Of a DNA stretch of 64,000 nucleotides, positions 1 through 14,000 are shown piece after piece; the stretch's first letter is position 1; each line of letters begins with the position of its first letter. The notes beneath the pieces were generated by a model. The model ran no database searches and had not been told where the DNA came from. It worked only from the letters and a program-made list of their open reading frames with translations. This stretch comes from Eopsaltria australis. Taxonomy: Eukaryota; Chordata; Aves; Passeriformes; Petroicidae. Location of the stretch: contig JAVTVJ010001136.1 in the NCBI GenBank assembly GCA_034509425.1, forward strand, positions 310,001 to 374,000, read 5' to 3'. The translations under genes were made by a program, and so were the position numbers.

Positions 1-1979
1 AAGTCATTACTGTTTGTTTAATAAGAATTCAAGAACTCAAAAAGGGCTGAAATGTTCTTCTAGCAGCATTGCAAATGTAAAGTCTGAAAGCACAGGGAGA
101 GGATCAGAGCCAGAGGTGTGTCAGGCAGCGAGGAGCCCAAACACAGGGAAAGAACTGGAAGCATAGCATGTCTCCCACAGGCACAGCCAGGCAGAGGCTG
201 CCCAGGCTGCCTTACGTAAGGCAGGAGAGGCAGTATCGTGTGCCACCTCGTGTTGTCTTTGGGATCCACATTTTGGATCAGTGACGTTTTGTCCTCAGGT
301 CCCCCCTGCTGCAGCAGGAGGAAGAGTTCTTGTTCTCTTTCTGTTCTCACTGAACCAAATTTAGCACTGGTCATTGTGACAGAGCAGCCACCAGACGTGC
401 ACAGGGGTGAAGGGAATGACCGAGATGTCCTAGCGCTGTCACCTCGCCTTGTTCCGTGGCCTGATTTTGTGGCAGGAGAGCTGGAATGGCCTCTGAGGAA
501 GTGCTGCAGCAGCCACACCATGGCCTGTGGCCCCCAATACCTGCAGTCATCTCCCCTTGCTGTGCAATTTGGGTGACCCACAGCAGAACTCCCAGTGCTG
601 TCTAAACTGAAGCAACCAACACAAAGGCCTTGTGACAGGAGGTCTAACACACTGCTGCTACTGCCTTTAAGATCTCAGATCTCTTCTCAGATGCTTCTCA
701 GAGCCAGCCCAACACAGACTAAACCAGAGGTGGAAATGGCACAAGAGAGTTTTCACAGTCACAGAATCCCAGACTAGTTTGGGTTGGATGAGACCCTAAA
801 GTTCATCTCATTCCATGCTCCTGCCACAGGCAGGGACACCTTTCAGTGGTCCAGGCTGCTCCAAGCCCCATCCAGCCTGTTTTTCTGCTGGATTTGTGAG
901 CTGAAGTGACACATATGGAGACCCATCTCACGCTAAAGCTGCTGGAAGGGCAAGAAGTGAAAAAGCAGCAAGATCTTATGCTGTGAGTTTGAAACAGCTC
1001 TGCCAACTCCTGATCCTCCCATTACTGAAGCAGTACAAACAAAAGAATGGAAAACCATCTAACAGCACAGCCCACACAGCCCAGTCCTTTGAGTAGGGAC
1101 ATCAAGAGAAGCCCTAAAGGCATGAGGTGACTAACCAGTCCCTCTGGAGGAGAATGAGGTGAATGCTCTGGAAACAGCACTGCTTTGTATGAATTGGGTT
1201 ATTTCAATGCTCTCCAAGGAAAACATGCTGAACAAGGTTATAGAACTTGAAACTTGGTCTGAAAAATGCTTGTCCAAAAGCCTACGCATGAATATTTCAT
1301 AATCATTGATTTCAATTTCCAAACAAAGCTGCCTGTAAATAATCTTTTTTCAATACATTCTGAGGCTGACTTTTCTGGCTTGCACACCACTGCAATAAAG
1401 GCCTTGGGAATTCACAGAATATGGATTCCTGTTCACTGTGCTACAGGTATACTGGCTTTGTGGGGCAGAAGCTGGCAAACACCATCCCAAAACAGCCAAG
1501 CACACAGCCAGGGCACAAAACAGACACAGGGCAGAGGAACCAGCCACTATTTCAATCCAGAAATACATTGATGATACAAAGGCAACAAAAGACAGCAGCG
1601 TTGTTGCTGTTACTTTCTGCTGTCATAAGACACACAATACACAGGAGTGCAACAGCCAGAAGGAGAGGAACCAACTTGCACACCGAGCAGCTGAGAGATG
1701 GAAAATATCCCCTTCCAGCACTTTGTCTACAATCCCTGTGGCAGGTGCTGGCTCCAGGTATGCTGCTCAGCCCCACCTGCCCTGCCCTCCTCGTTTCACG
1801 TGCCCATAGAAACCAGACTGTTTCACTGGGATCCCTAGGTACATGCTTTCCTTCAGGTGATCCAAAGGATCCCTAAATGTTAGTTGCTAGACCCTTCAAC
1901 CTGGCCACATGCCACAGCTGGGGCTGCCCAACATTCACTGACACCCAAAGCAGTTAGAAAAGACAGCTCAGTGACATAC
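1..1979 (-). other. RABL6 intron 8 (left part)
   Basis: No exon matching the next RABL6 segment was found here. Apart from a CR1 remnant near 755-890 I see only unique intronic DNA. Confidence 0.7.
755..890 (-). repeat. CR1 LINE 3'-end fragment
   Basis: It begins with the inverted CR1 tail (CACAGAATCCCAGACTA, GGTTGGATGAGACCC) and continues with GGCAGGGACACCTTTCAGTGG and GCTCCAAGCCCCATCCAGCC. These are diagnostic of avian CR1 3' ends; the divergence indicates an old copy. Confidence 0.85.
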
Positions 1980-2083
1980 AGTTCGTAGTTTTGGTCTTCA
2001 GTCTCTTGCTGCACTGACAGCTCCTCCAGAGTTGCATCAATATCCAGCTGATTCGTCTCCAGCTGCCGTAGCAACGTCTCCCT
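1980..2083 (-). CDS. RABL6: RABL6 coding exon 8
   Basis: A 104-nt exon encoding [12 protein letters not shown] through EDQNYE, the helix after the GTPase domain. The acceptor is CCCTCAG and the likely donor GTATGT. The reading frame runs on past the donor to a stop at 1880, so intron retention would append about 34 unrelated residues. Confidence 0.92.
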
Positions 2084-5000
2084 CTGAGGGAAGAAAAACA
2101 AGCTGGGTCTGAGCAGAAGGGTCACTGTAACAGATCTCTGTGCACTGAGATCCTGTGTCACCACTTTACCAGAGCAACATGTCCAACAGGAGTCCTGGCC
2201 CTGATCACAGTGTCCATTTAAATACAGAGCACAAAGGGAAAGTGAATAAAAAGTAGATAATCCATGAAGTCTGTGTGTAGAAGCACCTTGTTCTGTGAGC
2301 TGTTCTCAGCCATAAATCAATAATGTATTATTTCAGACACCACAGCACCAGTTATATTTGGAGAACAGTCAGCACCTGCAGAGATCAGTTGTGCAACCCG
2401 CTCACTCAGGCCTTTGATTTTCCCCATGCTAAATCAGCCCCTCTGGGAGCAGGACCCAGCTGAAGCAAAGCCTCCCAATAATTTTTTTTTGCTGTCGGAG
2501 TAGATGAGTGAGCACAATCTGTCAATTCAATGACATTTCAGAAGTCCTCACCCCTCTGCCTCCAGCTGCTGTTCCACAGAAGGAGGACAGGCACCCCAGT
2601 CCATTTCCAAAGTGCAATAAAGTGAGTAGACTGCACCACTGTAACTCAGAGCTGTGCCACTCAGTCCTTCCTTTCCCACATTTCCAACAGAACTCAAACA
2701 AAAACCTCAGCTGAGGGGAAGGGCTGGCTTGACAGACTCCCTCCTCCTGACATCCAGATGGCAGCAAGGAGAGATCAATAACCACAGGCACAGCAGCTCC
2801 CTCATGGGCTGTTTATTGTCATTTACAGACAAGAAAGATTCAGCAAAATACGCTATTCATATTTGAAGTTGCTACACTAATCAGAAGTATACTAATAAAG
2901 ACTTTGGAATTCCAATTCTAGATTTTAGAATTCAAAAAAATCAAGATCTCAGAAGTAGTAGGTATCATCATTTTATATTATTCACGCAGTATAACCAAAA
3001 ATGAGACCAAAACGGGCAAGTCTGCTGCTTCTTTGTCTACAGTTTCCTAAGACAGGTAAAATACATGCTGAGCAAATGAGCTGAACAAAGAGACAGAAGG
3101 GCTACTGCTCTCTGGTGCTTGCCTTAGGCTCTTTGATAATGACTTCTATTAAACAAGTGGTGTGCCTTAGTTACACTCTGGCACGGAGACATACATCAGT
3201 TTTATTTATTTCAATTTCCACAGATCACAATAAATCAAGAATATAGATTTGATAAAGAGAGAGTTGCAATTAATTTTGCACAAATTCATCACTATTAACA
3301 AACGCTTAAAAAAATACATTCTATTTTACCATGCTGATTATCAAAATACTAAAGAAACAGCTTATTTTTTGCAATGACCCAAAAGAAGGGAATAAATTAT
3401 GTGCTAGAGACTAGTGCTTTGGCTGAAAGCCACTTGCAAAGGCTTCCTGGAAAAAGGCAATTTCAGCTGTCTGCAGAATCCTGTCTCCTTGCAGCGCAGC
3501 ATCCGGAGGCCTGGGTGACCTGATCCCATTTGTGGGCCATCAGCAATACCTGAAGCTAAACTGCATCCTTGTGTTTGCCAATCCTGCCCCTGGAAAGGAA
3601 CTGATAAATAATTGAAGAGCCCAGGTTGACAGAGAGAATGTACTCTGTACTGGGGGTATGGATTTCAGCCCCTGCTTTCGCCATGGAAGATGCATGACTG
3701 CAAACTGAGCACAGGAATGTGCCACTGACAACCACACACTGACCCCAACCCTGCTGAGGGACAGCCTGGGACCTCGGATACAGCTGGACCACTCTGCCTG
3801 GAAAGCTGTGGAGGGCAGGCTGAGGGACACAGAAACCTCTAAGGCTGATTAAATCCTATGTGCATTTCATATTTGGCAGCATCCCTCTCCTTTAATCCTG
3901 CTCTGCTCCAAAGGGAAAAACTCCTTTCTGGAGCCTGGTACCGGCAAGGATCTCTGAAGGGATAAGTAGAACCTTTAGGAATCAAGTCTAGATGTGATTT
4001 TCCTACAAATTTCAGCTCATGCTGCTCTGGATGTTGAACAAGACCAGCTCTGGTCCCTATGCACTCCAACACAAGGTTCCCAGTGAGTGTCTGGGAGCAG
4101 CAAAGTGTCCCAAGGCAGCTACTGTGGAGCAGCACGAGTCACTGCCCATAAACCTGTGGCACAAGTGCACGGGGCACTGAAGAAACCGATGCAGCCCATC
4201 TTGGCTGAAGTTTGATATCAAGTAAAGCCCCCAAACCTGGGTGGAAGCAAACGAAAGCCTCCAAATGCGCAGCGTCATAAACCCAAACCCTTCATCAGCA
4301 ATATGCTGGCACATTTCAATCTTCTCCACTGAGCAGCAGACTGGATTTATAGCTCAGATTTCTACAACCTCCTCCTCAAAAAATGGTTTGACTTGTTTCA
4401 CTGAGGTTTTATACATTCAGTTCTCTTATCCTGGTTCTTTGCGCTCTGCAGCCTGAGGACCTGGTAATATCCACTAATATATCTCAGCTCCTTCTGAACT
4501 GGCCTTTCACTGGGGATTATTTATATAAAAATACACACAGACACTTCAATTACTGGTGAAATATAATCAACTGCCTGTTTTTTCTCATCAAATAGATAAC
4601 GACACAACATCATATGTGCCCTCAAAAAGCACAAGTTATTGATCCCAAAGGACCCCAGCAGAATCAACCCAAAAGGTGATCTTCTAAAGGCCCACAGATG
4701 AGAATCCCACCCTTTGTAGCCTTTGTCCTTCCCTCAGCCCTCCCAAAAATCCTCAGATACAAAGGAAATATGAGATTGGATCCATGTGAACAGGATCCAA
4801 GCACACGGATCTCATATTTAAGGCCCTTTACCATTAGGACAAAGATTTTCAGCAGAGGTTCCTGAACTATTCAGATAATGGCCAAATCTCTTCTCATCCA
4901 AGTTTTAACTGAACAGAATTGAAATCCAAAGTTTAACAAATGTGTGCATTTTACATTTTTGACTTGGTAACTGCACCGCTGGATGCCATTTTCATGCCAG

Positions 5001-8000
5001 TGAAAATGGAGCCTTTCTCCAGAGGTCAGTGTTGGGAACTCAGCACCGCTGACCTCTTGCAACCAGAGACATGTTTAGGTCAGTCACAGGCACCAATGTT
5101 CTGACATAATTTTGTTGTACCAACTCTAATGAAAAGAAGAATCTACTCTGGATCCTTTAACAGCAAATGAAACCCCAAATACCAAATTCCTGCCTTAGAG
5201 ACAAAGCAAATCCAATCCGTCCCACACACAGGGCACAACAGGATAACATCCCTGCCTTACCTGCAGCTGCAAGAAGGGTATGTTGAAGAACTTGTGCAAG
5301 TACTTGAGGCCAAAGCTGTTTTTCATGGAAGACTCAGCATAGCGGAAATAGGAGGAGCCGGGAGGCCTGTGCCAAGCAGAGAGGACAACACTGTACTCTG
5401 CACACCCTGCACAGGGCTGAATTACACACCATGAGCCACCCCACAAGCCTGCTCCCCACCCTCAAATGCAGCCCAGAGGGTCATTCTTCTTGGACTTGTT
5501 ATTTGTATACAGCCAAAATTCACACTGAAGGGTGGCAGAAGGTGGCTATTGGTGTGTGACAGTGTCATGTGCCTGCCAGGCTAAGAAATACTGTGTCAGG
5601 ACACTGGGATGTTGATTTCCTAAACTGGGGATTCACGGTTTTGCAAGCTGTTCATTTCACAGTGATGGTTTTGTTTTAAAACCACAACTGGATTGACAAA
5701 AACCATATATAGAAATTAATTTGCAAAGAAATTATTTCATCATGGATAAAGTCTTAAAACTGGCACGATTTCTTTGTGCCTGACACAGGCATAAAGAAAT
5801 AAGAGACGAGGAAAATTGAAAAGGTACCCTAAAAGCAAAAAACTACATTAAAAGGTACAATCTGCTGAATCTTGACCAACAAATACTATTTTATACCACA
5901 TAAAAGAGCACCTCAGATCTCTGCTTAAGGGAAATGCTTGTCTGGCTGGTGAGGGAGGTGTGACTTGGCTGTGTGGGGGATGCTCAGAGGCAGAGCAAGG
6001 ACACAGCTGCCCTGGCTGGCTCTTGTGTAGCTCAATCACTTGGAGCAGAGAACAGCTCTGCTCTGGGGAGAGGATTCTCTCTCACAAGGACTACCCAGAA
6101 AGAAGATGACTTGGTGGGAACAGCACTTCTGAAAGGCACATGCTGCCAGGCACTACCTGGAGTTTCCAGGAGCATGGCAAATGCTCTGCTCCAGATCAAA
6201 GGGCCCACAGTGTCAGCAGATGCTGCCTATGAGACACGGGCAGCTCCGGGAGCCCAAGGCAGGCACAGGACAGGGGGTGCATGTGACATGGGTGTGAAAC
6301 ACGGCAGTGACACAGTTGGGTGGTGGCAGGGAGCAGCTGAGGCCTCCTGCCCTGCCCTGTGACCTCTCACCTGTTCAGGTTGTCGATGAGGTCCCGCACG
6401 TCCCCGGGCAGGATGACCCGGTGCTCCCCCATGTCCCGGTAATTCCCAAGCACACACACTGGAACGTGGGTCGGCACTTTAGGAAGCTCCCTCAGAATGT
6501 AGTTAAATGTCCTTCATCAGAGGGGAGAGAGAGAGGCAGATGAGTGGGAACACCTTTCTGTTAGCAGTTTTGTGCACAAATCACAAGGAAAAAAAACAAG
6601 AATTTTTTTCCCCAAAATCCTTCCAATTCTGCAGCTTCTCTACCCTGTCACAGAAATAGACTAACCCTCAATATGTTTGGACGATTCCTTATTCAAAAAC
6701 AACTTCAAAAGCTTGAGAATCCACTTTTACCCTCATATCACCAACAGCAATGTTGCCCTCAGTCCTGCAAAATGGTGTGAGGACAGCAGAAGGAAAGGAC
6801 TCCCACCCTTCAGCTGTCCACAGGCTCACTGACCCACACCAAACCTGAACAACACCAGCCTAAATATAAAGCAGGAGCTCTCACCCCCTCCTCTTTCCAC
6901 TCTGGTTTCCTTATCTCTCTCACTCTCTTCAGATGTGCAAAATGAAAAGTTCATTACTTCTGCAGAATAATGCAGCCTGGGGCCTCTAAATAATCCTTAC
7001 TAATACCAGTTTCTTGGGAATTTCTCACTAGCATCCTCCTTTCCCTTGTGTTCTGGGGAGCAGGGGTTTGTAACATGCACTTTGCACCTGTGATAGCACC
7101 AATTACTAAGCCTCAGTCAGCAGCATATCAGCAATTGCAGCACACAACCCATTGGGACACTGCTTGTTTGGAACAAGCCCAGGAGTGGAGTGTATTAAAA
7201 GCCATGTCACAAGATTAAGCTTTTATTTTAAAGGATACAAGCTTGCTTCAACTCATTAGGCCGGGTTATCAGCTTCCAAATCCAACTGGGAATCTGGAAA
7301 TCTGGAAGTCATTTGTTTTGCCTGAACAAGGGAGAATCACATGGTGCCAGTAAAGGTCTCTTACCACTGCTTGGTGATGTCAAACATCATCACTACACCA
7401 TTGCAGTTCTTATAGACATCCAGGAACTCTGCATCCAGAGCCATTTCTGATTCTGCCTGAGGAAATAAAGGCAAAGAAGCAGTAAATAACTGGATTCAAC
7501 TTCAGGCTGGTACAGAACACAATGGATACAGTACTGACTTGGCAAACTTCCTAAAGTGACAACCACTGTAAGGAGTACCTGTGGATTTCACACCATTATC
7601 ATTGAAAAAAGATACCTGGTGGTTCCCAGGTTCCATTTCCCATAGAAACAGGATGTGAAGCACCTGACAATCTCTGACAGTACATGCTAAAACCCTCCCC
7701 TGTCCTTTCCCCTGTGCTCCCAAATCCTGTGTTGGCAAGAGAACTCCATACAAACCACAGAGTGGAGGACAGAAGACACAGTTCTCATTCCATCTTTTTC
7801 CTGACCCAGATACTGGCTCTACTCCTAATGCTTCTGGTGTCCAAAAGCATTAGGCAGTTTCTCCCATGCAGGACTGACAGGATTTATTAGTACCCGATTG
7901 GCTTTTCATCATTTGGACTCTGCATGCTGCTAAGTCCAGACAAGTACTGGTCCCAGCTCAGTCTCCATGGCTCCTGCTGGAATTTGGTGCCCCTGGAACA

Positions 8001-11000
8001 ATTCTCACTCATTTCCCAGGAATGCATCCACGGTTGCAAAGAAAGAAGCCTTCTCATAAAGGCTTTTCCCATGGGAGAATATTTTGAGGAAAATTCTCCT
8101 CATCTGAGCCTGAGCAGACAGGCACCAGTGATAGTGTAACAGCCCAGCTCCAAGGAACGGCCAGAGCAGGACATCAAGTCACTTCCTCAGGCCCCACAAG
8201 AGGGCCCTGACAAAAGGACTTTCTGCCTCTGCCCACGGGCAGACAGGTACAAAGCTGCTGAGCAAACATCTGGGGCACAGTCATCCCCAGTGACAGAATG
8301 GAAAGCAGCAGGGAAGTTGCAGCAAGGGCAGGAGCAGGGCTGAAATGCACAGAGCAAAGAGTGAAGAGCATCAGGGATCCCACTGTCCCTCACCCACCTG
8401 CCAGGCCGGCCTTAGAGCAGGAACAAACACAGAACTTGCTCCCCATGGACCAAAAGCAGACAAGAGGCCTCAGACCTCTGCACTCTTGGTGACTCACCTC
8501 CTGAGGGTCATTCTCCAGTTTCAAACCGTCTCCTCGTTTTTTGCATTTTCCTTAAAAAGAATTGTAAAAAACATAGAAAGCATTACACTCGGCAAAGAAC
8601 TGGAGGATGGGTCTGCACAAGTGCACAGCAGTTGGAACAAGACCTTAAAGCAGATCCTACTTCTACTGTAAGCCTGGGGGATAAGGAGGGGTGGGGTACG
8701 CATGCCTTGCTGAAGAACCCCAGCTAGTCTATTAACAAATGGACAGCAAAGCAATCCAAAGACAGACAGAAGAAATCCAAGAGAAATCAAATAGACTGTG
8801 GGAAAGGAGCTGTGGAGACGGAGAGACAGTTTACATATGCTGCAAAGGCCAGAGCCAGAGGGTCAGGTCTAGCCTCTGCTAGTGAAGGTGCAGAAAGGAA
8901 ATCCTCCAGAAGCACCACCCAAAGCACACAAAAATAAGCCAGGAAACAATTACATCTCTGATTAGGCTCCCAGAAAAGTGCAAGAGGCAACATGCCTAAC
9001 GTTTACAGAAGACACTAGAAAACCACTCTAGAGACTTGCCCTGCTGTCCCCACAGCCATGGTCCCACCTGCAGGAATCTCTCCAACTCATCTGCTTCCTC
9101 TAAGGCAGTTAAAGGGCAGCCCCTGAGGCTTCTCTCTTTCCTTACAGCTGAGAGAAGCATTTTCTGACATTTTAAAGTACCACTGGCATTTAACTTAGCA
9201 CCCCAGAAAAGGAGTGTTTTTGAACTTCAGCCTCCCCAAAAACTTTGTGTCAAATCAGTTACACACTAATTGTGTTTCCAAATCTTACAGCCTGGAGTCT
9301 CAGCAGAGAGGTGTATCTGTCCTTATGATTATCAGAGTGGCCATCAGCTGACGTGATTTTCTGGTGTAGACACTTGGCTCTAAGGACTGCCAGGAGTCCC
9401 AACATCTCCTGTCACCTACTGCCAAAGAGATTTAGTGTGGACACACCATGAAAAAATCTGGCCTCTTGTTTAAACTGAATGTTCTGAGTCCCCAGAATTT
9501 TATCCATGATAAGCACTGCACAAAGACTAGCCCTGCAAGATCAGAAGTGATGTTTGACAGATACCAAGTACCTCCCAGATGTTACTGACAGCAGTTAAGA
9601 ACTGTACTTCTGAAATAACTTTGTTGTGTATTTTCCTTGTCTAAATAATGATGAGTTAATTAAATTATAATGGCACAGTCTTGGAATTCCTTCTCATCAC
9701 TTCTGGAAATTTCCTGTGTTGCTGACAACAGAAGGTGTTGGCAGCTCAGATGCACCTGCAGAAACCTTCCCATTGACTCTGTAACACTGAGGACGAAAAT
9801 AGCTTTCACCAGCTCTCAACTCTGACGAATCACATGTGGAATTCAGGCTTCTGCCAGATGTTGCATGTGAAACAGCGTTTGTTTTTCCTGTACACAGCTC
9901 AAAGATAAATAGTAAGAAAATACAGTTATTCAGAAAAGCTTTAACACTGCAGGTTTCTGGCGGATGTTTCTGTGCATCACTGCAAAATGTTTGCCCCGCT
10001 CAAGTCATCTTACAGCTGACATCTGAAACTAACAGAAATACTAATCCTGATCCCTCCTCATTTGGGCAATGCGTTTCCCTGAGGGATCCAAGGCTGGGCT
10101 CTGATTCTTCCCAGTGCAGCCCAAGATGTGGGATGTCTAGGCATTGCATGTCTTTTCCCAACTCAATTCAATTCAATTCAATTCAGTGATATTTGTGTGG
10201 CTTCTCTGAATATCCAAACATCGCTATTTCTGCAGTAGCTGCAAAATTATGCTTGGCACAACCTAAATTTCTAGGTATTAAAAGACAGGCTCAAGCAACC
10301 ACAAATACTCTCCATCATTCCTCCCATCCTGAGCAATCAAGGTGTCTGTCTAAGCAGGGCACATTTACAGTCAATGCTTTGAGACAGAATACACAACCTG
10401 CACACCTCTCCCTGCTCATGGTTTGCTGTGTGTATCCAGAGGAATGAGTAATATTCTCACTGCTCATCAGTGCTGCAAAGGAGGTCGCCTCAAAGGAGTC
10501 ACATAGTAGAAAAGCGCATGCGTATACAGATTCATGCACAGGCTCTATTTTTGGAATCCAAACTGCAGGATGAACCAGACAAAGATAAGATCTATTCAGT
10601 GAAAAGATGTAATTCAGCCTGTAAAGACAAGGGAACAATAAGGATTGTGTCCCTGTATGCATGAAGCCCAGATTTTGAGGTTGTACTGATGTGTAATGGA
10701 GGAGCTTCAATCAGAAAACACAAGTGCTGCAATGGCTCAGGTCCTCTCCCTAGAACGATGGCTGCTCCTCTTCTACAGGCATAAGAGCAACACTGGCACT
10801 AAATACACTTGGCAGCAGTGCCCTGGAGCCTACAGAACAGCTCCTACTGGTCACTGGGGCTGTGATCATCACTTGGGTCTCTGCAGCACGATCTACCATC
10901 AGTTTTGCTGCAGGATAGAAGGATTCAGTACAGCTTGCCAACAAATGCTGTCCACCATGCAAGGGAGCTGCTTCCCTTCACCAGACAAAAATACACATCT

Positions 11001-14000
11001 GGAATAATTGCATCCCTTGTGTTATCTAACTTGGGACATTTGAAAATAATAGAAATACGAATTCTGATCTCTCCTTCTTCTTGCAGCACATGTCTGGGAG
11101 GCAGAGGGGTGAAGGTGCAGCAAGGAGAAAAGGAATCTTCAATACAAGGGAAAGTGTTTGTCTATCTTGGGAGCAATAGAAAAAAATATGACTTGATGCC
11201 TTCAGCCATGTATAGGAAAATATGTGGAAACTAAAGTGGCAGAAGTTACAAGACAGGAATTCACAACTGTTCCTGAAACCCCTGCATTCAAGCACCTTCT
11301 CTGATTCAGGATCTGTTACAGCTTTATGACCTGCAGCAGTTACACAACTTGCTGCAAAGCCAGAAAGATGAGTCAGGATTGTGATTTTTGCTAAGAGAGA
11401 TCTGTCCTGTGCTCTGTCAATTCCAAGAGCAGCAAAGGAGGTATCTACTACACACACCACACAAAATCCAATACAATCCACGGCTGGAGGCAAGCACATC
11501 TTGGGAAGATTTTAACAAATGGCAGCTTTCCAGACATGATCCCTGCTCCCTGAGCAGGCTCAAGAAGAATGCAGCAGGCAGCAAGGAAGTCTGGACTCCA
11601 GGGAGTTTGCACATTTAAAAAAGGAATCCCAAGTAGTCAAGAACAAGCCAAGAGGAGCAGCACAGTCTGGCAGCTGCCATTCCCCACTGCCTCACCTCAC
11701 CACCCAACCTCACAGCTTTTAAGCTTTTACAAGAAACCTCCTCACATTTCCAAATTATCACCTGGATGCTAAATAACCAATACCAAGATAAAGTCAACAT
11801 CCAGGCAGGGCCAGCAGAGCTGCCTCTGCATCCCAGTGGATTCTGGAAGGAAAACCCACATTGCTGAACCAGCAAGGACAGGGAGCACACCTCTGGGGAG
11901 CACCAGGAAAAACCCCACCCAGGAAAATCACTGTTAACTTCAGCCCAGAAAGGCACACCAACTTTTTATGGTGCAACTCCTGCAATTCCCCCCAGTCCCC
12001 TGTGACTGCAGAACAGCAGCACTGCTCAGCAGGGGAGAGCCCAAAGCTGCTTTACACAACTGAGGCTGAAAACTGCAGTTCATGGATACACCTGTTAGTT
12101 AAGCTATAACCCACATCAGGGCTTTCAACAGTTTTCCACATCATTTAAACAGAGGTCTCCTAACTTCCTCTGAAAATGAAATGGGGAAATGCTGGCAAAA
12201 GCATTTTAGCCTGGAAAACTTTATGTTGAAATGCACGTTCAGAACATGCATTTTTTGACAGTTTCAAATCCAGTCTGATAAATGCAGTGTTCTGCCCAAC
12301 TCTAAATATGCACACAAGCCAGGATCTGGTAGGCAAGGAAAAAAAAAAAACAAGGATCAGGTCTTGTCAGCACTATGCTACAGCAGCACTGGATACTTTA
12401 CTACTGCAAGTCTACAGTCCAGTGTGGCTCTCACCCAAAGCATCACGCAGGAGGATTTTTTGTCCTAAGCATACAGAAGGAAAACAAAAATGTCGTAACA
12501 TTGGGACGAAAGTCAGACATGAACAAGCTCTTAATGCTTAATATGAACATTTCTCTAAAGTTGTGGTTATCAGGAATCCACAATTCTATGGCATTATGTC
12601 ATTTCATTAACATCATGATGACCTGATTTTTACACTGCACTGATTGAGCACAACTTCTGCAAAAAAATACGTATCTGTGGTCCATAAGTACGGATCTTAA
12701 CAGAATGAGTTTTATTTCAAAAGAATATAAAATGAAGCAAAGACAGTCCTTTGAGATTTCCAAAACAGGCTCTGCTGTCAGAATTTAAAGCAGGAGCAGA
12801 AGAGCTGTTATCAACATCTGCACATAGCACATCCCGTCCCCTTCACTAAAAAAACGACAAATCTCTAGTTGAGAAGATGACTCTGCTCGGAGAAGCTATT
12901 CACAGAAATAAATGCTGGAACCACATGATTCCCAAATTAAATGTCTGTCTATTCATACCAAAGCTGCAAGACAGCGAGAACGCAGATGTTTTGCTCAGAT
13001 TCCAGCCCTCCTCTTGTTATCCCACAATCCAAAAGCCAAACTGTAATCAGACTGACTTCAGCAGTAACTCTGGCCTAAGTAACATTTTGTCTACTCTGTG
13101 AAAACTGAGGCTTAAAACACTAAAAAGATGAAGTGCTCAGGATCTTCATTCAAAGTTCCTGGCTCAAGTTTACCCTGAAGGCTCTATTAGATATCTGAAC
13201 CAGAGGTGCTACCTCTAATTGTCTTTCTTTTTTCCCTATTTTGAATACAGTTCACCTAACATGAAAAGTGACATTTCTCCTTTTCCCACTCCCTAGTGTA
13301 CTTCTAGTTTTTGGTGTAACACAAGTGTAAGTTGCACAGGTGGTGCCTCTGAGATGCCATTCTGCTGAGGAATGCCTGAGAGCACGGATTCCAGCCACGG
13401 CTGCAGGAAAGGCAGCACCAGACAAACCATCAAAGTTTGAGTTTCGATGGCCGTGGTCAGATTTGACAGACACCAAACAAGAAGCGTAACTCACAGAGCA
13501 AGAGCTGCTCACCTGTGCAGCTGCTTCCCTGACCATACTCCCACACTAAACCAGGAGCCTGGCTTGTACCAAATGCCTCTTAGAAGCCAAACAACATCTG
13601 CATTTGGAGTTACAGAATGGGCTGTGGACATTTACATCTGGACCCCAACCCCTTCTAGGAACAGATCCCACTGCATCCAGTTTGCACTGCATCCAGACTG
13701 TGTCTTTTGGAGTTTGGTTTTGCTCCTTATAAAACAAAAGTTTATACTTTGAAATTGAAATGAAAAATGAAATATGTATGAATGAATAATGAAAAATGTA
13801 TTTATAGATAACAAAATTTTCCTTGGCTAAGCATTTAAAAAGGTTTTGGAATGTCCTAGTGAATTTAAGTAATTGGCTTCTCTTTCATCCTCCCCTGCTG
13901 CATACACGACCCACTGCAGCTACAGTTTTACCAACTTAACTATAGAATGCCTTCACAAAAACAGCTCAACAAAAACTTTTATAATCAGAACAAAGAACTC

